Shown piece by piece: positions 8,325 to 18,844 of a DNA stretch of 64,000 nucleotides. How positions within the stretch are numbered: the first letter of the stretch is position 1; every line of letters begins with the position of its first letter. The notes below the pieces were generated by a model, which saw only the letters and a program-made list of their open reading frames with translations, did no database searches and was not told the origin of the DNA. The stretch covers positions 2,914,001-2,978,000 of the forward strand of contig NZ_JAMKCQ010000001.1 in NCBI RefSeq assembly GCF_024169515.1, given 5' to 3'. The position numbers and the translations under genes were made by a program. The stretch comes from Erwinia aphidicola. Lineage in GTDB: Bacteria; Pseudomonadota; Gammaproteobacteria; Enterobacterales; Enterobacteriaceae.

Positions 8325-10679
8325 ATGAATCCTGAGCGTTCTGAACGCATTGAAATCCCTGTGTTGCCATTGCGTGACGTAGTGGTTTATCCGCACATGG
8401 TCATTCCGTTGTTTGTCGGTCGTGAAAAATCAATTCGCTGCCTCGAAGCCGCCATGGATCATGACAAAAAGATCATGCTGGTCGCTCAGAAAGAAGCTTC
8501 AACGGATGAACCTGGCATTAACGATCTCTTCTCAGTCGGGACCGTTGCCTCAATTTTACAGATGCTGAAACTCCCTGATGGCACGGTGAAAGTGCTGGTG
8601 GAAGGGTTGCAGCGCGCACATATCACTACGTTATCTGATAACGGCGACCATTTTACCGCCCAGGCAGAGTACCTGGCGTCGCCGGAAATCGAAGAGCGCG
8701 AGCAGGAAGTGCTGGTGCGTACGGCGATCAATCAGTTTGAAGGCTACATCAAGCTGAACAAGAAGATCCCGCCGGAAGTGCTGACTTCCCTGAACAGCAT
8801 TGATGACGCTGCACGCCTGGCAGATACCGTTGCGGCGCATATGCCGCTTAAGCTGGCTGATAAGCAGTCCGTTCTGGAAATGTCCGACGTTAACGAGCGT
8901 CTGGAATATCTGATGGCGATGATGGAATCGGAAATCGACCTGTTGCAGGTTGAGAAACGTATCCGTAACCGCGTCAAAAAACAGATGGAAAAGAGCCAGC
9001 GTGAGTACTATCTGAATGAGCAGATGAAGGCGATTCAGAAAGAACTCGGCGAGATGGACGATGCCCCGGACGAAAACGAAGCGCTGAAGCGCAAAATCGA
9101 CGCGGCCAAAATGCCGAAAGAAGCGCGCGACAAAACGGAAGCTGAGCTGCAGAAGCTGAAGATGATGTCGCCGATGTCGGCAGAAGCGACCGTCGTGCGC
9201 GGCTATATCGACTGGATGGTGCAGGTGCCGTGGAATGCGCGCAGCAAGGTGAAGAAAGACCTGCTGAAAGCACAGGAAACGCTGGATACCGACCACTTCG
9301 GCCTTGAGCGTGTGAAAGACCGTATCCTGGAATATTTGGCCGTCCAGAGCCGCGTCAGCAAAATCAAAGGCCCAATCCTCTGTCTGGTTGGACCGCCGGG
9401 CGTGGGTAAAACCTCGCTGGGGCAGTCGATTGCCAAAGCCACCGGACGTAAATACGTGCGTATGGCGCTGGGTGGGGTGCGTGATGAAGCAGAGATTCGC
9501 GGCCACCGCCGTACTTACATCGGCTCTATGCCGGGTAAGCTGATCCAGAAAATGGCAAAAGTGGGCGTTAAAAACCCGCTGTTCCTGCTGGATGAGATCG
9601 ACAAAATGTCCTCCGACATGCGCGGTGACCCGGCCTCGGCGCTGCTGGAAGTTCTTGATCCTGAGCAGAACATCGCCTTTAACGATCACTATCTGGAAGT
9701 GGATTACGATCTCTCCGATGTGATGTTTGTCGCGACCTCAAACTCGATGAACATTCCGGCACCGCTGCTGGATCGTATGGAAGTGATTCGCCTGTCCGGC
9801 TACACCGAAGACGAAAAACTCAATATTGCTAAGCAGCACCTGCTGTCCAAGCAGATTGAGCGCAATGCGCTGAAGAAAAATGAGCTGACCGTGGACGACA
9901 GCGCCATCGTTGGCATCATTCGTTACTATACCCGTGAAGCGGGCGTGCGTAGCCTTGAGCGTGAACTGTCCAAGCTGTGCCGTAAGGCGGTGAAAACCCT
10001 GCTGATGGATAAGTCGATCAAACATATCGAAATCAACGCCGACAATCTGAAAGATTTCCTCGGCGTGCAGCGTTTCGACTACGGTCGTGCCGACAGCGAA
10101 AACCGCGTCGGTCAGGTGACCGGTCTGGCATGGACGGAAGTGGGCGGCGATCTGCTGACCATTGAAACCGCCTGTGTTCCGGGCAAGGGCAAACTGACCT
10201 ACACCGGGTCGCTCGGTGAAGTGATGCAGGAATCTATCCAGGCGGCACTGACCGTGGTGCGCGCTCGCGCGGAGAAGCTGGGCATCAACGCAGATTTCTA
10301 CGAGAAGCGCGATATCCACGTCCACGTTCCGGAAGGGGCAACGCCGAAGGATGGTCCGAGTGCCGGTATCGCCATGTGTACTGCGCTGGTTTCCTGCCTG
10401 ACCGGTAACCCGGTACGTGCCGATGTGGCAATGACCGGTGAAATCACGCTGCGTGGCCAAGTGCTGCCGATCGGTGGCCTGAAAGAGAAACTGCTGGCGG
10501 CTCACCGTGGCGGCATCAAAACCGTGCTGATCCCGGATGAGAACAAGCGCGATCTGGAAGAGATCCCGGACAATGTGATTGCCGATCTGGATATTCACCC
10601 GGTGAAGCGCATCGAGGAAGTTCTGGCTCTGGCCCTGCAAAATGCCCCTTACGGCATGCAGGTTGTCACCGCGAAATAG
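8325..10679 (+). CDS. lon: ATP-dependent protease Lon
   Basis: 784-residue AAA+ serine protease, the E. coli length with the start at 8325 ([20 protein letters not shown]); the open frame extends upstream through the promoter and is not coding there. Order of domains: N-terminal substrate domain (about 1-300, with coiled coil near 190-280), AAA+ module with Walker A GPPGVGKT (about 356-363) and Walker B FLLDEIDK, and the C-terminal protease with the Ser-Lys dyad (Ser in [11 protein letters not shown] near 679, Lys in [10 protein letters not shown] near 722). It degrades misfolded proteins and unstable regulators; in Erwinia it is known to act on capsule and motility regulators. Confidence 0.98.
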   Translation: MNPERSERIEIPVLPLRDVVVYPHMVIPLFVGREKSIRCLEAAMDHDKKIMLVAQKEASTDEPGINDLFSVGTVASILQMLKLPDGTVKVLVEGLQRAHITTLSDNGDHFTAQAEYLASPEIEEREQEVLVRTAINQFEGYIKLNKKIPPEVLTSLNSIDDAARLADTVAAHMPLKLADKQSVLEMSDVNERLEYLMAMMESEIDLLQVEKRIRNRVKKQMEKSQREYYLNEQMKAIQKELGEMDDAPDENEALKRKIDAAKMPKEARDKTEAELQKLKMMSPMSAEATVVRGYIDWMVQVPWNARSKVKKDLLKAQETLDTDHFGLERVKDRILEYLAVQSRVSKIKGPILCLVGPPGVGKTSLGQSIAKATGRKYVRMALGGVRDEAEIRGHRRTYIGSMPGKLIQKMAKVGVKNPLFLLDEIDKMSSDMRGDPASALLEVLDPEQNIAFNDHYLEVDYDLSDVMFVATSNSMNIPAPLLDRMEVIRLSGYTEDEKLNIAKQHLLSKQIERNALKKNELTVDDSAIVGIIRYYTREAGVRSLERELSKLCRKAVKTLLMDKSIKHIEINADNLKDFLGVQRFDYGRADSENRVGQVTGLAWTEVGGDLLTIETACVPGKGKLTYTGSLGEVMQESIQAALTVVRARAEKLGINADFYEKRDIHVHVPEGATPKDGPSAGIAMCTALVSCLTGNPVRADVAMTGEITLRGQVLPIGGLKEKLLAAHRGGIKTVLIPDENKRDLEEIPDNVIADLDIHPVKRIEEVLALALQNAPYGMQVVTAK

Positions 10680-10710
10680 TGATTTAAGGCAAATTCACTG
10701 TAAAACTAAG

Positions 10711-10744
10711 GCTGGCGAGTGAAATGGTGCTTGCCAGCTTTTTT
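10711..10744 (+). terminator. Terminator of lon
   Basis: GCTGGC/GCCAGC stem followed by six T, 31 bases after the lon stop. Confidence 0.75.
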
Positions 10745-10900
10745 ATGTGCCGCTACTTTAAGTGCTGTTAAGCCAGTGACGGCAAGGTTGCGAGTCTCTG
10801 AGGCTCAACAAACTCAGGCTAAACGGCCATAACAAATGATTGCACCCAGTTGAGCGGAAGAGTCTGACTCACGGTGTATAAAATAATAGGGGATGAGTGA

Positions 10901-11173
10901 GTGAATAAGTCACAGTTGATCGACAAAATTGCTGCAAACGCCGATATTTCTAAAGCGGCAGCCGGACGTGTATTAGATGCATTTATCGGTTCAGTCACCG
11001 AATCTCTGCAGGCTGGCGACGAAGTAGCGCTGGTTGGTTTTGGCACCTTCTCAGTGCGTGAGCGCGCTGAGCGTACCGGTCGTAACCCACAAACCGGTAA
11101 AGAGATCACTATTGCTGCGGGCAAAGTCCCTGGCTTCCGTGCCGGTAAAGCACTGAAAGATTCAGTAAACTAA
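10901..11173 (+). CDS. hupB: DNA-binding protein HU-beta
   Basis: 90-residue histone-like nucleoid protein that forms dimers with HU-alpha and bends DNA. Start is GTG at 10901 (GTGAATAAGTCA) after an AGGGGATGAG ribosome site. The family motif [24 protein letters not shown] spans about residues 46-69, including the DNA-intercalating Pro of the arm. Position after lon is conserved. The intergenic gap 10745-10900 holds its promoter region. Confidence 0.97.
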   Translation: MNKSQLIDKIAANADISKAAAGRVLDAFIGSVTESLQAGDEVALVGFGTFSVRERAERTGRNPQTGKEITIAAGKVPGFRAGKALKDSVN

Positions 11174-11248
11174 GTTAATTAAGCTGCCGTTGAAGCAGAT
11201 TTCTTCGGCGGAGTGAGGATCGCCCGCGCGTTCTCATGTAACATACCG

Positions 11249-11279
11249 GGCACATCAGCATAATGATGTGCCTTTTTTT
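11249..11279 (+). terminator. Terminator of hupB
   Basis: GGCACATCA/TGATGTGCC stem, six-base loop, followed by seven T. Confidence 0.9.
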
Positions 11280-11430
11280 ATGTTTCAATGACAAACGCGC
11301 ACTGCGGTTGTCGACAAAGTGCAACTCCACGTTGTTTTTGAGTTGCCGCAGCGCATCGGCGTAGTCCGTCCCTGGAGGGATGATAAGCGCAGGGTTTTAC
11401 ATTCATACTACAGCGGAGTGTTGTCACACC

Positions 11431-13302
11431 ATGATGGACAATTTACGCGCGGCGTCGAACAATGTCGTGCTCAAAATTTTACTGGGTCTGATCATCCTTT
11501 CCTTCGTCCTCACCGGCGTAGGCGGTTATCTGACGGGCGGTAACGGTGATTACGCCGCGAAAGTGAACGGTCAGGAAATCAGCCGTGCTCAGCTTGAGCG
11601 CGCTTTTAGCAGCGAACGTTCTCGTCAGCAGCAGATGCTGGGCGAGCAGTTCTCTCAGCTGGCAGGCAATGAAGGCTACATGCAGCAGATCCGCCAGCAG
11701 GCACTGTCGCAGCTGATTGATGAGCAGCTGCTTGACCAGTACGCGAAAGATATTGGCCTGGCGATTAGCGATGACCAGATCAAACAGGCAATCTTCACTC
11801 AGCCCGCTTTCCAGACCAACGGTAAGTTTGATAATGCGAAATACCTTGGCATGATCGGCAACCTGGGCTTCTCCGCCGATCAGTATGCGGAAGCGCTGCG
11901 TAAGCAGCTAACCACCCAGCAGCTGATCCAGTCCGTTACCGGTACAGATTTTGTGCTGGGGAACGAAGCAGACTCGCTGGCAGCGCTGGTCGCTCAGCAG
12001 CGTCTGGTGCGGGAAGTGACGATTAACGTCAATGCACTGGCGGCGAAGCAGAACGTGACCGCGGATGAGATTAACAGCTACTACCAGCAGCATAAAAATG
12101 AGTTTATGTCGCCGGAGCAGTTCCGCGTCAGCTATATCAAGCTGGATGCAGCCAGCATGCAGCAGCCGGTCAGCGAAGCGGATATCCAGAGCTGGTACGA
12201 TCAACATCAGCAGGACTACACGCAGCCACAGCGCGAGCGCTACAGCATCATTCAGACCAAAACCGAAGCTGAAGCACAGTCGGTACTGGATGCGCTGAAA
12301 AAAGGCGCTGACTTCGCCGCACTGGCGAAAGAGAAATCCGCTGACCCAATCTCTGCCCGTAACGGCGGTGATATGGGCTGGCTTGAGCCGGATACCACGC
12401 CGGACGAGCTGAAAGGCGCAGGTCTGAAAGAGAAAGGCCAGCTGTCTGAGGTGATCAAATCTTCCGTTGGCTTCATTATTGCCCGTCTGGATGATATTCA
12501 GCCGCAAAAAATCAAAGCGCTGTCTGAAGTTCACGACGACATCGCGGCGAAAGTGAAGCAGGAAAAAGCCATCGATGCCTATTACAAACTGCAGACCAAA
12601 GTCAGCGATGCTGCCAGCAATGACAATGAGTCACTGGCCAGCGCAGAGCAGGTTGCGGGCGTGAAAGCGGTTGAAACCAGCTGGTTTGGTCACGACAACG
12701 TGCCTGCCGAGCTGAATTTTAAAGCGGTGCAGGATGCTATCTTCAACGGCGGTCTGGTTGGTCAGGGCGGTGCTCTGGGCAGTAACTCTGACATTATTAC
12801 CGTCGATGGTGACCGTGCCTTCGTACTGCGCATCAGCGAGCACAAACCGGAAGCGGAAAAACCACTGGCTGAGGTCAGCGCGCAGATCACCGCTGCGCTG
12901 AAGCAGCAGAAAGCTCAGCAGCAGGCGAAAGCTCAGGCAGAGAAACTGCTGGCCGAGCTGAAAGCAGGTAAGGGCGATGAAGCGCTGAAAGCGGCCGGTC
13001 TGACCTTCGGTGCTCAGCAGACGCTGGCACGTACCGGTCAGGATGCACTGTCACAGGCGGCATTCACGCTGCCACTGCCAGCCGCAGACAAGCCGTCGTA
13101 CGGCATCAGTGAAGATGCTCAGGGCAACGTCGTACTGCTGGCGCTGGACAAAGTGCAGAGCGGCAACATGCCGGAGGCGCAGAAGCAGGCCATGGTTCAG
13201 GGTATCACCCAGAACAATGCCCAGCTGGCCTTCGCTGCATTGCTGAGCAACCTGCGCAAAGAAGCCAAGATCAAGTACGGTGCAGCAGCGCAGGCGCAAT
13301 AA
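11431..13302 (+). CDS. ppiD: Periplasmic chaperone/foldase PpiD
   Basis: 623 residues, identical in length to E. coli PpiD when started at 11431 (MMDNLRAASNNVV); 51 bases of open frame upstream lack homology. A single N-terminal transmembrane anchor (about residues 14-33, ILLGLIILSFVLTGVGGYL) is followed by a SurA-like chaperone region, a parvulin domain (about 225-360, FRVSYIKLDAASMQQPVS ... SARNGGDMGWL) and a C-terminal domain. It is attached to the SecYEG translocon and helps release newly exported proteins. Parvulin active-site residues are degenerate in the family. Confidence 0.97.
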   Translation: MMDNLRAASNNVVLKILLGLIILSFVLTGVGGYLTGGNGDYAAKVNGQEISRAQLERAFSSERSRQQQMLGEQFSQLAGNEGYMQQIRQQALSQLIDEQLLDQYAKDIGLAISDDQIKQAIFTQPAFQTNGKFDNAKYLGMIGNLGFSADQYAEALRKQLTTQQLIQSVTGTDFVLGNEADSLAALVAQQRLVREVTINVNALAAKQNVTADEINSYYQQHKNEFMSPEQFRVSYIKLDAASMQQPVSEADIQSWYDQHQQDYTQPQRERYSIIQTKTEAEAQSVLDALKKGADFAALAKEKSADPISARNGGDMGWLEPDTTPDELKGAGLKEKGQLSEVIKSSVGFIIARLDDIQPQKIKALSEVHDDIAAKVKQEKAIDAYYKLQTKVSDAASNDNESLASAEQVAGVKAVETSWFGHDNVPAELNFKAVQDAIFNGGLVGQGGALGSNSDIITVDGDRAFVLRISEHKPEAEKPLAEVSAQITAALKQQKAQQQAKAQAEKLLAELKAGKGDEALKAAGLTFGAQQTLARTGQDALSQAAFTLPLPAADKPSYGISEDAQGNVVLLALDKVQSGNMPEAQKQAMVQGITQNNAQLAFAALLSNLRKEAKIKYGAAAQAQ

Positions 13303-13337
13303 GCCTCGCAAATTCACTGCAACTTACTGCAACACCC

Positions 13338-13360
13338 AAAGGCCGCTTATGCGGCCTTTT
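13338..13360 (+). terminator. Terminator of ppiD
   Basis: AAAGGCCGC/GCGGCCTTT stem with a four-base loop. Confidence 0.85.
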
Positions 13361-13406
13361 CCATTTCTGGGATCGGCTGTTTGTCGGGGTGACGGCGCGG
13401 GAGTAG

Positions 13407-13781
<375 letters not shown>

Positions 13782-13841
13782 TCCGCATCCAGAGTCTTTA
13801 ATTCGACCTGCTACAAATGCAGCCTGGCTGCTAATCTCAGA

Positions 13842-13869
13842 GGTCATACCAGTTGGTATGGCCTTTTTT
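13842..13869 (+). terminator. Terminator of ybaV
   Basis: GGTCATACC/GGTATGGCC stem, tetraloop, six T; it ends 14 bases before the fadM start. Confidence 0.85.
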
Positions 13870-13883
13870 ATCGGGAGATTATC

Positions 13884-14285
13884 GTGACAACCACCACCAT
13901 TAAAGTACGCGGCTACCATCTGGATATCTATCAACATGTGAACAATGCCCGCTACCTGGAATTCCTCGAAGAAGCGCGCTGGGCGTGGTTTGAACAGCTA
14001 AGCGCCTTTCAGTGGATGACGCAGAGAAATCTGGCGTTTGTGGTGGTAAATATTAACATTAACTATCGCCGCCCGGCGGTGATGGGCGATGTGCTGAATA
14101 TCGACAGTCAGCTGCTGAAGCTGGGAGGCAAAAGCGGAGTGATTGCTCAGCGCATTACGCTGGATGGCGATGGCACTGAGGTGGCTGATGCCCAGCTGAC
14201 CTTTGTCTGTATCGATCTGCACAGCCAGAAAGCGCTGCCGCTGGAAGGGGAACTGAAAGCCCACCTCGAAAGTATGCTAGCTTGA
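13884..14285 (+). CDS. fadM: Long-chain acyl-CoA thioesterase FadM (YbaW)
   Basis: 133-residue hotdog-fold thioesterase acting on long-chain acyl-CoA in beta-oxidation. The signature of the 4-hydroxybenzoyl-CoA thioesterase-like group is visible near the start (YHLDIYQHVNNARYLEFLEEARW) with the catalytic acidic region, and NININYRRPAVMGD follows. Ribosome site GGGAG lies seven bases before the ATG. The gene lies immediately after the ybaV terminator, so it needs its own promoter or read-through. Confidence 0.94.
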   Translation: MTTTTIKVRGYHLDIYQHVNNARYLEFLEEARWAWFEQLSAFQWMTQRNLAFVVVNININYRRPAVMGDVLNIDSQLLKLGGKSGVIAQRITLDGDGTEVADAQLTFVCIDLHSQKALPLEGELKAHLESMLA

Positions 14286-14306
14286 CTGAATATCACTAAC
14301 CTACCC

Positions 14307-14372
14307 GTAGGGGCGAGGCATGCCTCGCCCTGGGCGAGCCTCGCCGTGATTTTAAGCATGCCTCGCCCTGGT
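14307..14372. repeat. GTAG-headed REP palindrome pair between fadM and queC
   Basis: GTAG (14307-14310) is followed by a perfect 20-base palindrome built on GGGCGAGGCA/TGCCTCGCCC (14311-14330). A second, partial copy of the GCATGCCTCGCCC arm lies at about 14355-14370. The layout is the same as in the array next to the RAYT gene at 45034. It sits between two convergent genes, typical for REP elements. Confidence 0.75.
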
Positions 14373-14377
14373 TTTAG

Positions 14378-15073
14378 TCACTGAAGTCCGGTTTTTGTCT
14401 TCATCGCCTGCATCACCGCTGATGGATTTTGCTGGTACTCCTGCAGCCCGTTGGCGCGCAGGTGGCAGGCGGCACAGTCACCGCAGCCGCTGCCCTTAAT
14501 GCCGTTATAGCAGGTCAGCGTATGGTCACGCACCAGCGCCAGCTGCTGCCAGTAGTCGGCCAGTGCCCAGGTCTCGGCTTTATTCAGCCACATCAGCGGG
14601 GTTTCGAATCTGACATCCCGCGCCATTCCCAGCGCCACGGCATGATTCAACGCTTTAACAAACTCATCGCGGCAGTCCGGATAGCCCGAGAAATCGGTTT
14701 CGCATACGCCGGCGATCACCGCTTCCGCTTCGATCTGGTAAGCGTAAATTGAGGCGAGCGTCAGGAACAGAATATTACGGCCCGGAACAAAGGTACTTGG
14801 CAAGCCGCTGGCTTCAGGGTCGTAAGTCGGTACCGGAATGTTGTCGCGCGTCAGGCTGCTGACTGCCAGCTCGTTGAGCATGGTGACATCCAGCACTTTG
14901 TGCGCCCTTGCGCCCAGCGCTTGCGACAGTTCGCCGGCAATGTCGATTTCCGCACGGTGGCGCTGGCCATAATCAAAGGTAATGCAGTGCACTTCATCAT
15001 ACTGCTGCAAAGCCTGAATCAGGCAGGTCGTTGAGTCCTGCCCACCGCTGAATACCACCACTGCACGTTTCAT
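14378..15073 (-). CDS. queC: 7-cyano-7-deazaguanine synthase QueC
   Basis: 231-residue PP-loop ATPase that converts carboxy-deazaguanine to preQ0 in queuosine tRNA modification. The PP-loop SGGQDSTT lies at residues 9-16. The C-terminal zinc-binding cysteines are visible as [19 protein letters not shown]. Length matches the E. coli protein. Start ATG at 15073 with AGGAAAAG upstream. The gene is convergent with fadM and follows ybaE on the minus strand. Confidence 0.97.
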   Translation of the reverse strand: MKRAVVVFSGGQDSTTCLIQALQQYDEVHCITFDYGQRHRAEIDIAGELSQALGARAHKVLDVTMLNELAVSSLTRDNIPVPTYDPEASGLPSTFVPGRNILFLTLASIYAYQIEAEAVIAGVCETDFSGYPDCRDEFVKALNHAVALGMARDVRFETPLMWLNKAETWALADYWQQLALVRDHTLTCYNGIKGSGCGDCAACHLRANGLQEYQQNPSAVMQAMKTKTGLQ

Positions 15074-15138
15074 TATCTTTTCCTCATAATTTGCTGCCGG
15101 CTATGGTACTGCCTGATGCGCAATAAAAACAGCACTGC

Positions 15139-16839
15139 TCAGGAGATAGCAACCGGAGGCGGGATCCACGCACGGGAGAAATCGAACCAGCCCCAGGCAT
15201 TCAGGTGAATACCCTCCACGTCCGGCGGGGCACTGACCTGATAGCGGTAGTTAAACAGGGGGGTGATGATGGCATCGCTCATCAGCTGCTGGAACAGCGC
15301 CTGCAGCCCGGCGTGTCGCTGAGTCAGTTCAGTATGCTGCTGTAAATGGTCAAGCTGGCGCAGCAGGCGTTGCCAGCGCTGCTGGCCAAGCATCTCCGGC
15401 CAGAGCGGATCGAGCCGCAGCCAGCTTTCCAGGGTAAACACCGGCGCTTCGCCAATCAGACGGTCGCCCATCACCAGGTCGGCCTGGCCCAGCGACGGAT
15501 AATCCTGCCAGTTCTTTGCCGCATGGAAACAGAGCGTCAGCTCACAGCCATGCAGCGCCAGCAGCTGACGTAATTTTTCCGCCATCGCATGCAGTTCAAC
15601 CGGCAGATGGTAGTGCAGGCTAAGGTGCGCAGGCAGAGAGAGCTGCGCCTGCGGCTGCCAGTCGGGGATCTGCCAGCCCGGCAGCATTTCCCGGCTCGGC
15701 GTAATTAATCCCTCTTCCAGCGGCAGCTGTTCAATCACTTCAGGCTGATGTACCAGCGCCATAATTTGCTGCGCCTGCGCGGCCGACAGCGGGCTGTGCT
15801 GGCCTCTCGCCAGATAGCAAAAGCCAAGGCTGATACGCTGGCTGACCGGCTGAAGCTGCGCCAGCTCGTGCTGAGTGCCAATGGCAATCTGCACCGGATG
15901 ACGGCAGCTGGTGCCGAGCTCACGGTCAAAGAGCTGCGGCGCTATCCAGTACTCTATGGCCTGCATCAGCGGGTGCGCGGCGTGATACCAGCCGTGGCTT
16001 TCCAGGCGCAGCAGTGCGGGTGTGTTGATCATCACGCGCCAGGGGCCGCAGCCGATATCCGGATTGTCCGGATGGGGCAGCAGGCAGTGAACGCTGGCGA
16101 GGCGATGTGCCAGCCAGCAGTCTGGCCGCAGTAAATCAATCCGCAGGCAGAGCCGGTGCGCGGCGCAGACGGTTTTTACCGCCGGGAGTAGCTGCTGGCC
16201 GACCTGACTGGCGACGATAGCCTGCAGGCGCTGCTGTAGCTGTCCGGCGCTGACGGCTTCACCGTGATGCCAGCGTAGCTGCGGGCGTAAAAAGAAATAC
16301 CAGCTTAGCCCATCATCGCTCACCTGCCAGTGATGGGCGAGGTCGGGAATGGCCTCATCACCCGCCAGGCGGCTCAGCCCGGCAAACACCTGCTGGGCCA
16401 GATGCTGCTCTGCGCGCCCGGCCTGCTGCATGGGGCGCAGCGAATCGAGCGGACGATAGTAGGGAATACGCAGCGTTGGCTGGTTATTTTGCCACTGGCC
16501 GCCCATAAAGGGCTGCAGTAATTGGCTAAGCTGTTCCGGCGCCAGCGCCACCATTTGCAGCGCATGCTGCGGCTGGCCGTTATCCAGCTGTTGCAGCATC
16601 AGATCGCTGCGTAACGCGGCGGGGGACTGCAGAAAAATCAGCGTGCCGCGCTTGCCGCGCCCTGAACTGGCCTGCCAGTCCAGCCAGCCACTCTGCTGCC
16701 ACTGGCGTAACAGGGTTCGGGCATGGCGCTCGCTGCAAAAACAGCGGCTGCCAATTTCGCTTACGCTGGTGGACTGCGGCTGCCCGGCGCTGTGCTGCCA
16801 GAGCCTTTGGTACTGGTTCAATCGATTGAGCTGTCGCAT
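15139..16839 (-). CDS. ybaE: SgrR-family transcriptional regulator YbaE
   Basis: 566-residue protein with an N-terminal winged-helix DNA-binding domain of the SgrR type (RCFCSERHARTLLRQWQQSGWL, about residues 32-53) and a large periplasmic-binding-protein-like domain of the SBP_bac_5 type (about 160-560, TLRIPYYRPLDSL, PLFNYRYQVSAPP). By analogy with SgrR it probably senses a small metabolite, which is not known for YbaE. The start at 16839 (MRQLNRLNQYQRLW) matches the E. coli start and is preferred to an ATG 21 bases upstream. It is divergent from cof. Confidence 0.92.
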   Translation of the reverse strand: MRQLNRLNQYQRLWQHSAGQPQSTSVSEIGSRCFCSERHARTLLRQWQQSGWLDWQASSGRGKRGTLIFLQSPAALRSDLMLQQLDNGQPQHALQMVALAPEQLSQLLQPFMGGQWQNNQPTLRIPYYRPLDSLRPMQQAGRAEQHLAQQVFAGLSRLAGDEAIPDLAHHWQVSDDGLSWYFFLRPQLRWHHGEAVSAGQLQQRLQAIVASQVGQQLLPAVKTVCAAHRLCLRIDLLRPDCWLAHRLASVHCLLPHPDNPDIGCGPWRVMINTPALLRLESHGWYHAAHPLMQAIEYWIAPQLFDRELGTSCRHPVQIAIGTQHELAQLQPVSQRISLGFCYLARGQHSPLSAAQAQQIMALVHQPEVIEQLPLEEGLITPSREMLPGWQIPDWQPQAQLSLPAHLSLHYHLPVELHAMAEKLRQLLALHGCELTLCFHAAKNWQDYPSLGQADLVMGDRLIGEAPVFTLESWLRLDPLWPEMLGQQRWQRLLRQLDHLQQHTELTQRHAGLQALFQQLMSDAIITPLFNYRYQVSAPPDVEGIHLNAWGWFDFSRAWIPPPVAIS

Positions 16840-16942
16840 CTGGCCCCAAACCCGGAACAATTTTTAAAAAGTATTCACTATTAGTTCCGCAAATACCAGG
16901 GGATACTCCTGGTAGATGAAAAATCGACCACTTGGAGAGAAA

Positions 16943-17761
16943 ATGGTGCGCCTTGCTGCTTTTGATATGGACGGTACGCTGCTGCTGCCAGACCACAAAC
17001 TGGGTGAGCAGACCCTGCAAAGCCTGCGGGCGCTGCGCTCGCATCCGGTTGAGCTCACGTTTGCCACAGGACGCCATTTTCTTGAGATGCAGCCGCTGAT
17101 GCAGCAGTACGATCTGCCGGCGTATCTGATCAGCGGCAACGGCACCCGCATTCACGACCCGCGGGGTAACCCTTTGTACGCCTGCGATCTTCCGCCCGAT
17201 GCTGCCTGGCAGGTGCTTCACAGCCACTGGGAGACGCGCGCCAGCCTGCACGTATTTAACGATAATGGCTGGTTCACGCAGTACGACGTGCCGGAGATCC
17301 TGCGGGCGCATCAGCTGAGTGGTTTTGGTTATCAGCTCACCGATCTGCGCCGGATCCCCGCGCATCAGGTGACGAAAGTCTGCTTTATCGCTGATTATCA
17401 GGCGCTATGCCAGCTGCAGATTCAGCTGCGCGAAGCGCTTGGCGACCGCGTCCATCTCTGTTTTTCGGCGCGCGACTGTCTGGAAGTGCTGCCGCTCAGC
17501 TGCAACAAAGGCGCCGCACTGGCTCGCCTGTCCGCACAGCTGGGGGTGGAGATGACGGAGTGTATGGCGTTTGGCGATGCGATGAATGACCTGGAGATGC
17601 TGGGCAGCGTGGGTCACGGCTTTATTATGCGTAATGCGATGGAGCAGCTGAAAGCGTTGCTGCCCCAGCTGCCGATCATTGGAGACTGTGCGACACAGGG
17701 CGTGTCTCATTACCTGAATCACTGGCTGAACACACCACACCTCGGCTATTCCCCCGAATAA
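16943..17761 (+). CDS. cof: HAD-family phosphatase Cof (HMP-PP phosphatase)
   Basis: 272-residue HAD hydrolase of the Cof/IIB class, shown in E. coli to hydrolyse 4-amino-2-methyl-5-hydroxymethylpyrimidine diphosphate. All HAD motifs are present: I DMDGTLL (residues 8-14), II ATGR, III Lys in [20 protein letters not shown]. The ATG at 16943 follows GGAGAG and matches the E. coli start; an in-frame ATG nine codons upstream has no homology. Confidence 0.95.
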   Translation: MVRLAAFDMDGTLLLPDHKLGEQTLQSLRALRSHPVELTFATGRHFLEMQPLMQQYDLPAYLISGNGTRIHDPRGNPLYACDLPPDAAWQVLHSHWETRASLHVFNDNGWFTQYDVPEILRAHQLSGFGYQLTDLRRIPAHQVTKVCFIADYQALCQLQIQLREALGDRVHLCFSARDCLEVLPLSCNKGAALARLSAQLGVEMTECMAFGDAMNDLEMLGSVGHGFIMRNAMEQLKALLPQLPIIGDCATQGVSHYLNHWLNTPHLGYSPE

Positions 17762-17781
17762 TGAGGCCCGTTATCCAGTGT

Positions 17782-17807
17782 GCCGGACAGGATGTCCGGC
17801 TTTTTTT
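17782..17807 (+). terminator. Terminator of cof
   Basis: GCCGGACA/TGTCCGGC stem with a three-base loop and seven T. The convergent EamA gene ends three bases later. Confidence 0.9.
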
Positions 17808-17809
17808 AT

Positions 17810-18739
17810 TTAGTGGCGTGCAGCACGCTCTGCCACCACAATGGCCTGGCGAGCACGCGCGCCACGGTACAGCGTCAGCAAAATCCCCAGCAGGAAGGGC
17901 AGCAGCAGCCACAGCGATTCGCGGCTGATGCTGTTTCCGCTTAGCGCACTCTCCAGCGCCACGGCAATCAGCGGGAACACGAGGAACACCAGCGAGGCCT
18001 GAAACGGCTTTGCCGCCTGCTGCAACGCGAAGTACGCCAGAATACCGCCCACCCCCGCCACCACGCCGAGATAAGCAATAGACAGCAGCGCCTGCGGGGC
18101 AAAGCTGTGATAATCCGGCGCTTCCAGCAGGCCAGCCAGCGTCAGAAGCACGCCCGCACCCAGGCAGGGCAGCGCGTTATAGCTCAGTACCGAGATGCCC
18201 GAGCAGCGTTTTTTGCACTGCACGTACATCAGCGCATGGATCACCACGGCGGCCACCAGCGCGGCCACGCCCTGCCACTGGCTGTCGCCGCTGGCGCGAG
18301 TTTCATGCCATAAAATAGTGCTCAGTGCGCCGATACTGATAGCCAACCCCAGCAGCTGCTGCAGCGTGGTCTTTTCACGTAAAAACAGGATTGAAGCGGC
18401 CAGCACGGCAGCAGGCATGGTGGCAAAGATAATGGCTGCGAGGCTCGACGAGGTGTAGCGCTCACCGTAAATCATCAGCGTAAAAGGGATGGCAAAATAG
18501 AACAGCATCACGCAGAGCTGGAAGCCACGCTGACCGCGGGGAAACAGCAGTGGCACCTTTTTATAACGCGCCAGCAGCAGCAGTAGCGGTGCAGCGCAGA
18601 GAAAGCGCAGCCCGGTAGCGAAAATCGGCGGCACGGTCGCCACGGTAATTTTCATCGCCATCCACGTTGTGCCCCAGGTCAGAGCAACAGCCGTAAACAG
18701 GCCGATAATCAGTAGATTATGGTAACGATTAGCGTTCAT
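17810..18739 (-). CDS. EamA/DMT-family inner-membrane exporter, divergent from decR
   Basis: 309-residue drug/metabolite transporter with two EamA repeats and about ten hydrophobic helices (N-terminal LLIIGLFTAVALTWGTTWMA; second repeat from about residue 150). EamA-family members export amino acids and metabolites, including cysteine derivatives. The start at 18739 (MNANRYHN) is chosen because AGGGA lies eight bases upstream; an ATG nine bases earlier would overlap that site. I know of no counterpart at this place in E. coli. Divergent from the Lrp-type regulator decR across about 105 bp, so DecR may control it; substrate unknown. Confidence 0.88.
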   Translation of the reverse strand: MNANRYHNLLIIGLFTAVALTWGTTWMAMKITVATVPPIFATGLRFLCAAPLLLLLARYKKVPLLFPRGQRGFQLCVMLFYFAIPFTLMIYGERYTSSSLAAIIFATMPAAVLAASILFLREKTTLQQLLGLAISIGALSTILWHETRASGDSQWQGVAALVAAVVIHALMYVQCKKRCSGISVLSYNALPCLGAGVLLTLAGLLEAPDYHSFAPQALLSIAYLGVVAGVGGILAYFALQQAAKPFQASLVFLVFPLIAVALESALSGNSISRESLWLLLPFLLGILLTLYRGARARQAIVVAERAARH

Positions 18740-18844
18740 TTTAGTCATCCCTGAAGATTGTAATAGTAGGGGACCAGATTAACTAAACGCCTGGGGAAAA
18801 GGTTGCTATAATTATACTCCCTTTCTTATCTCTGAGAGAAAATT

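Noticed and set aside
9738..10640. 300-codon frame opposite lon
   Set aside because: Antisense shadow of the Lon protease domain with no independent support.
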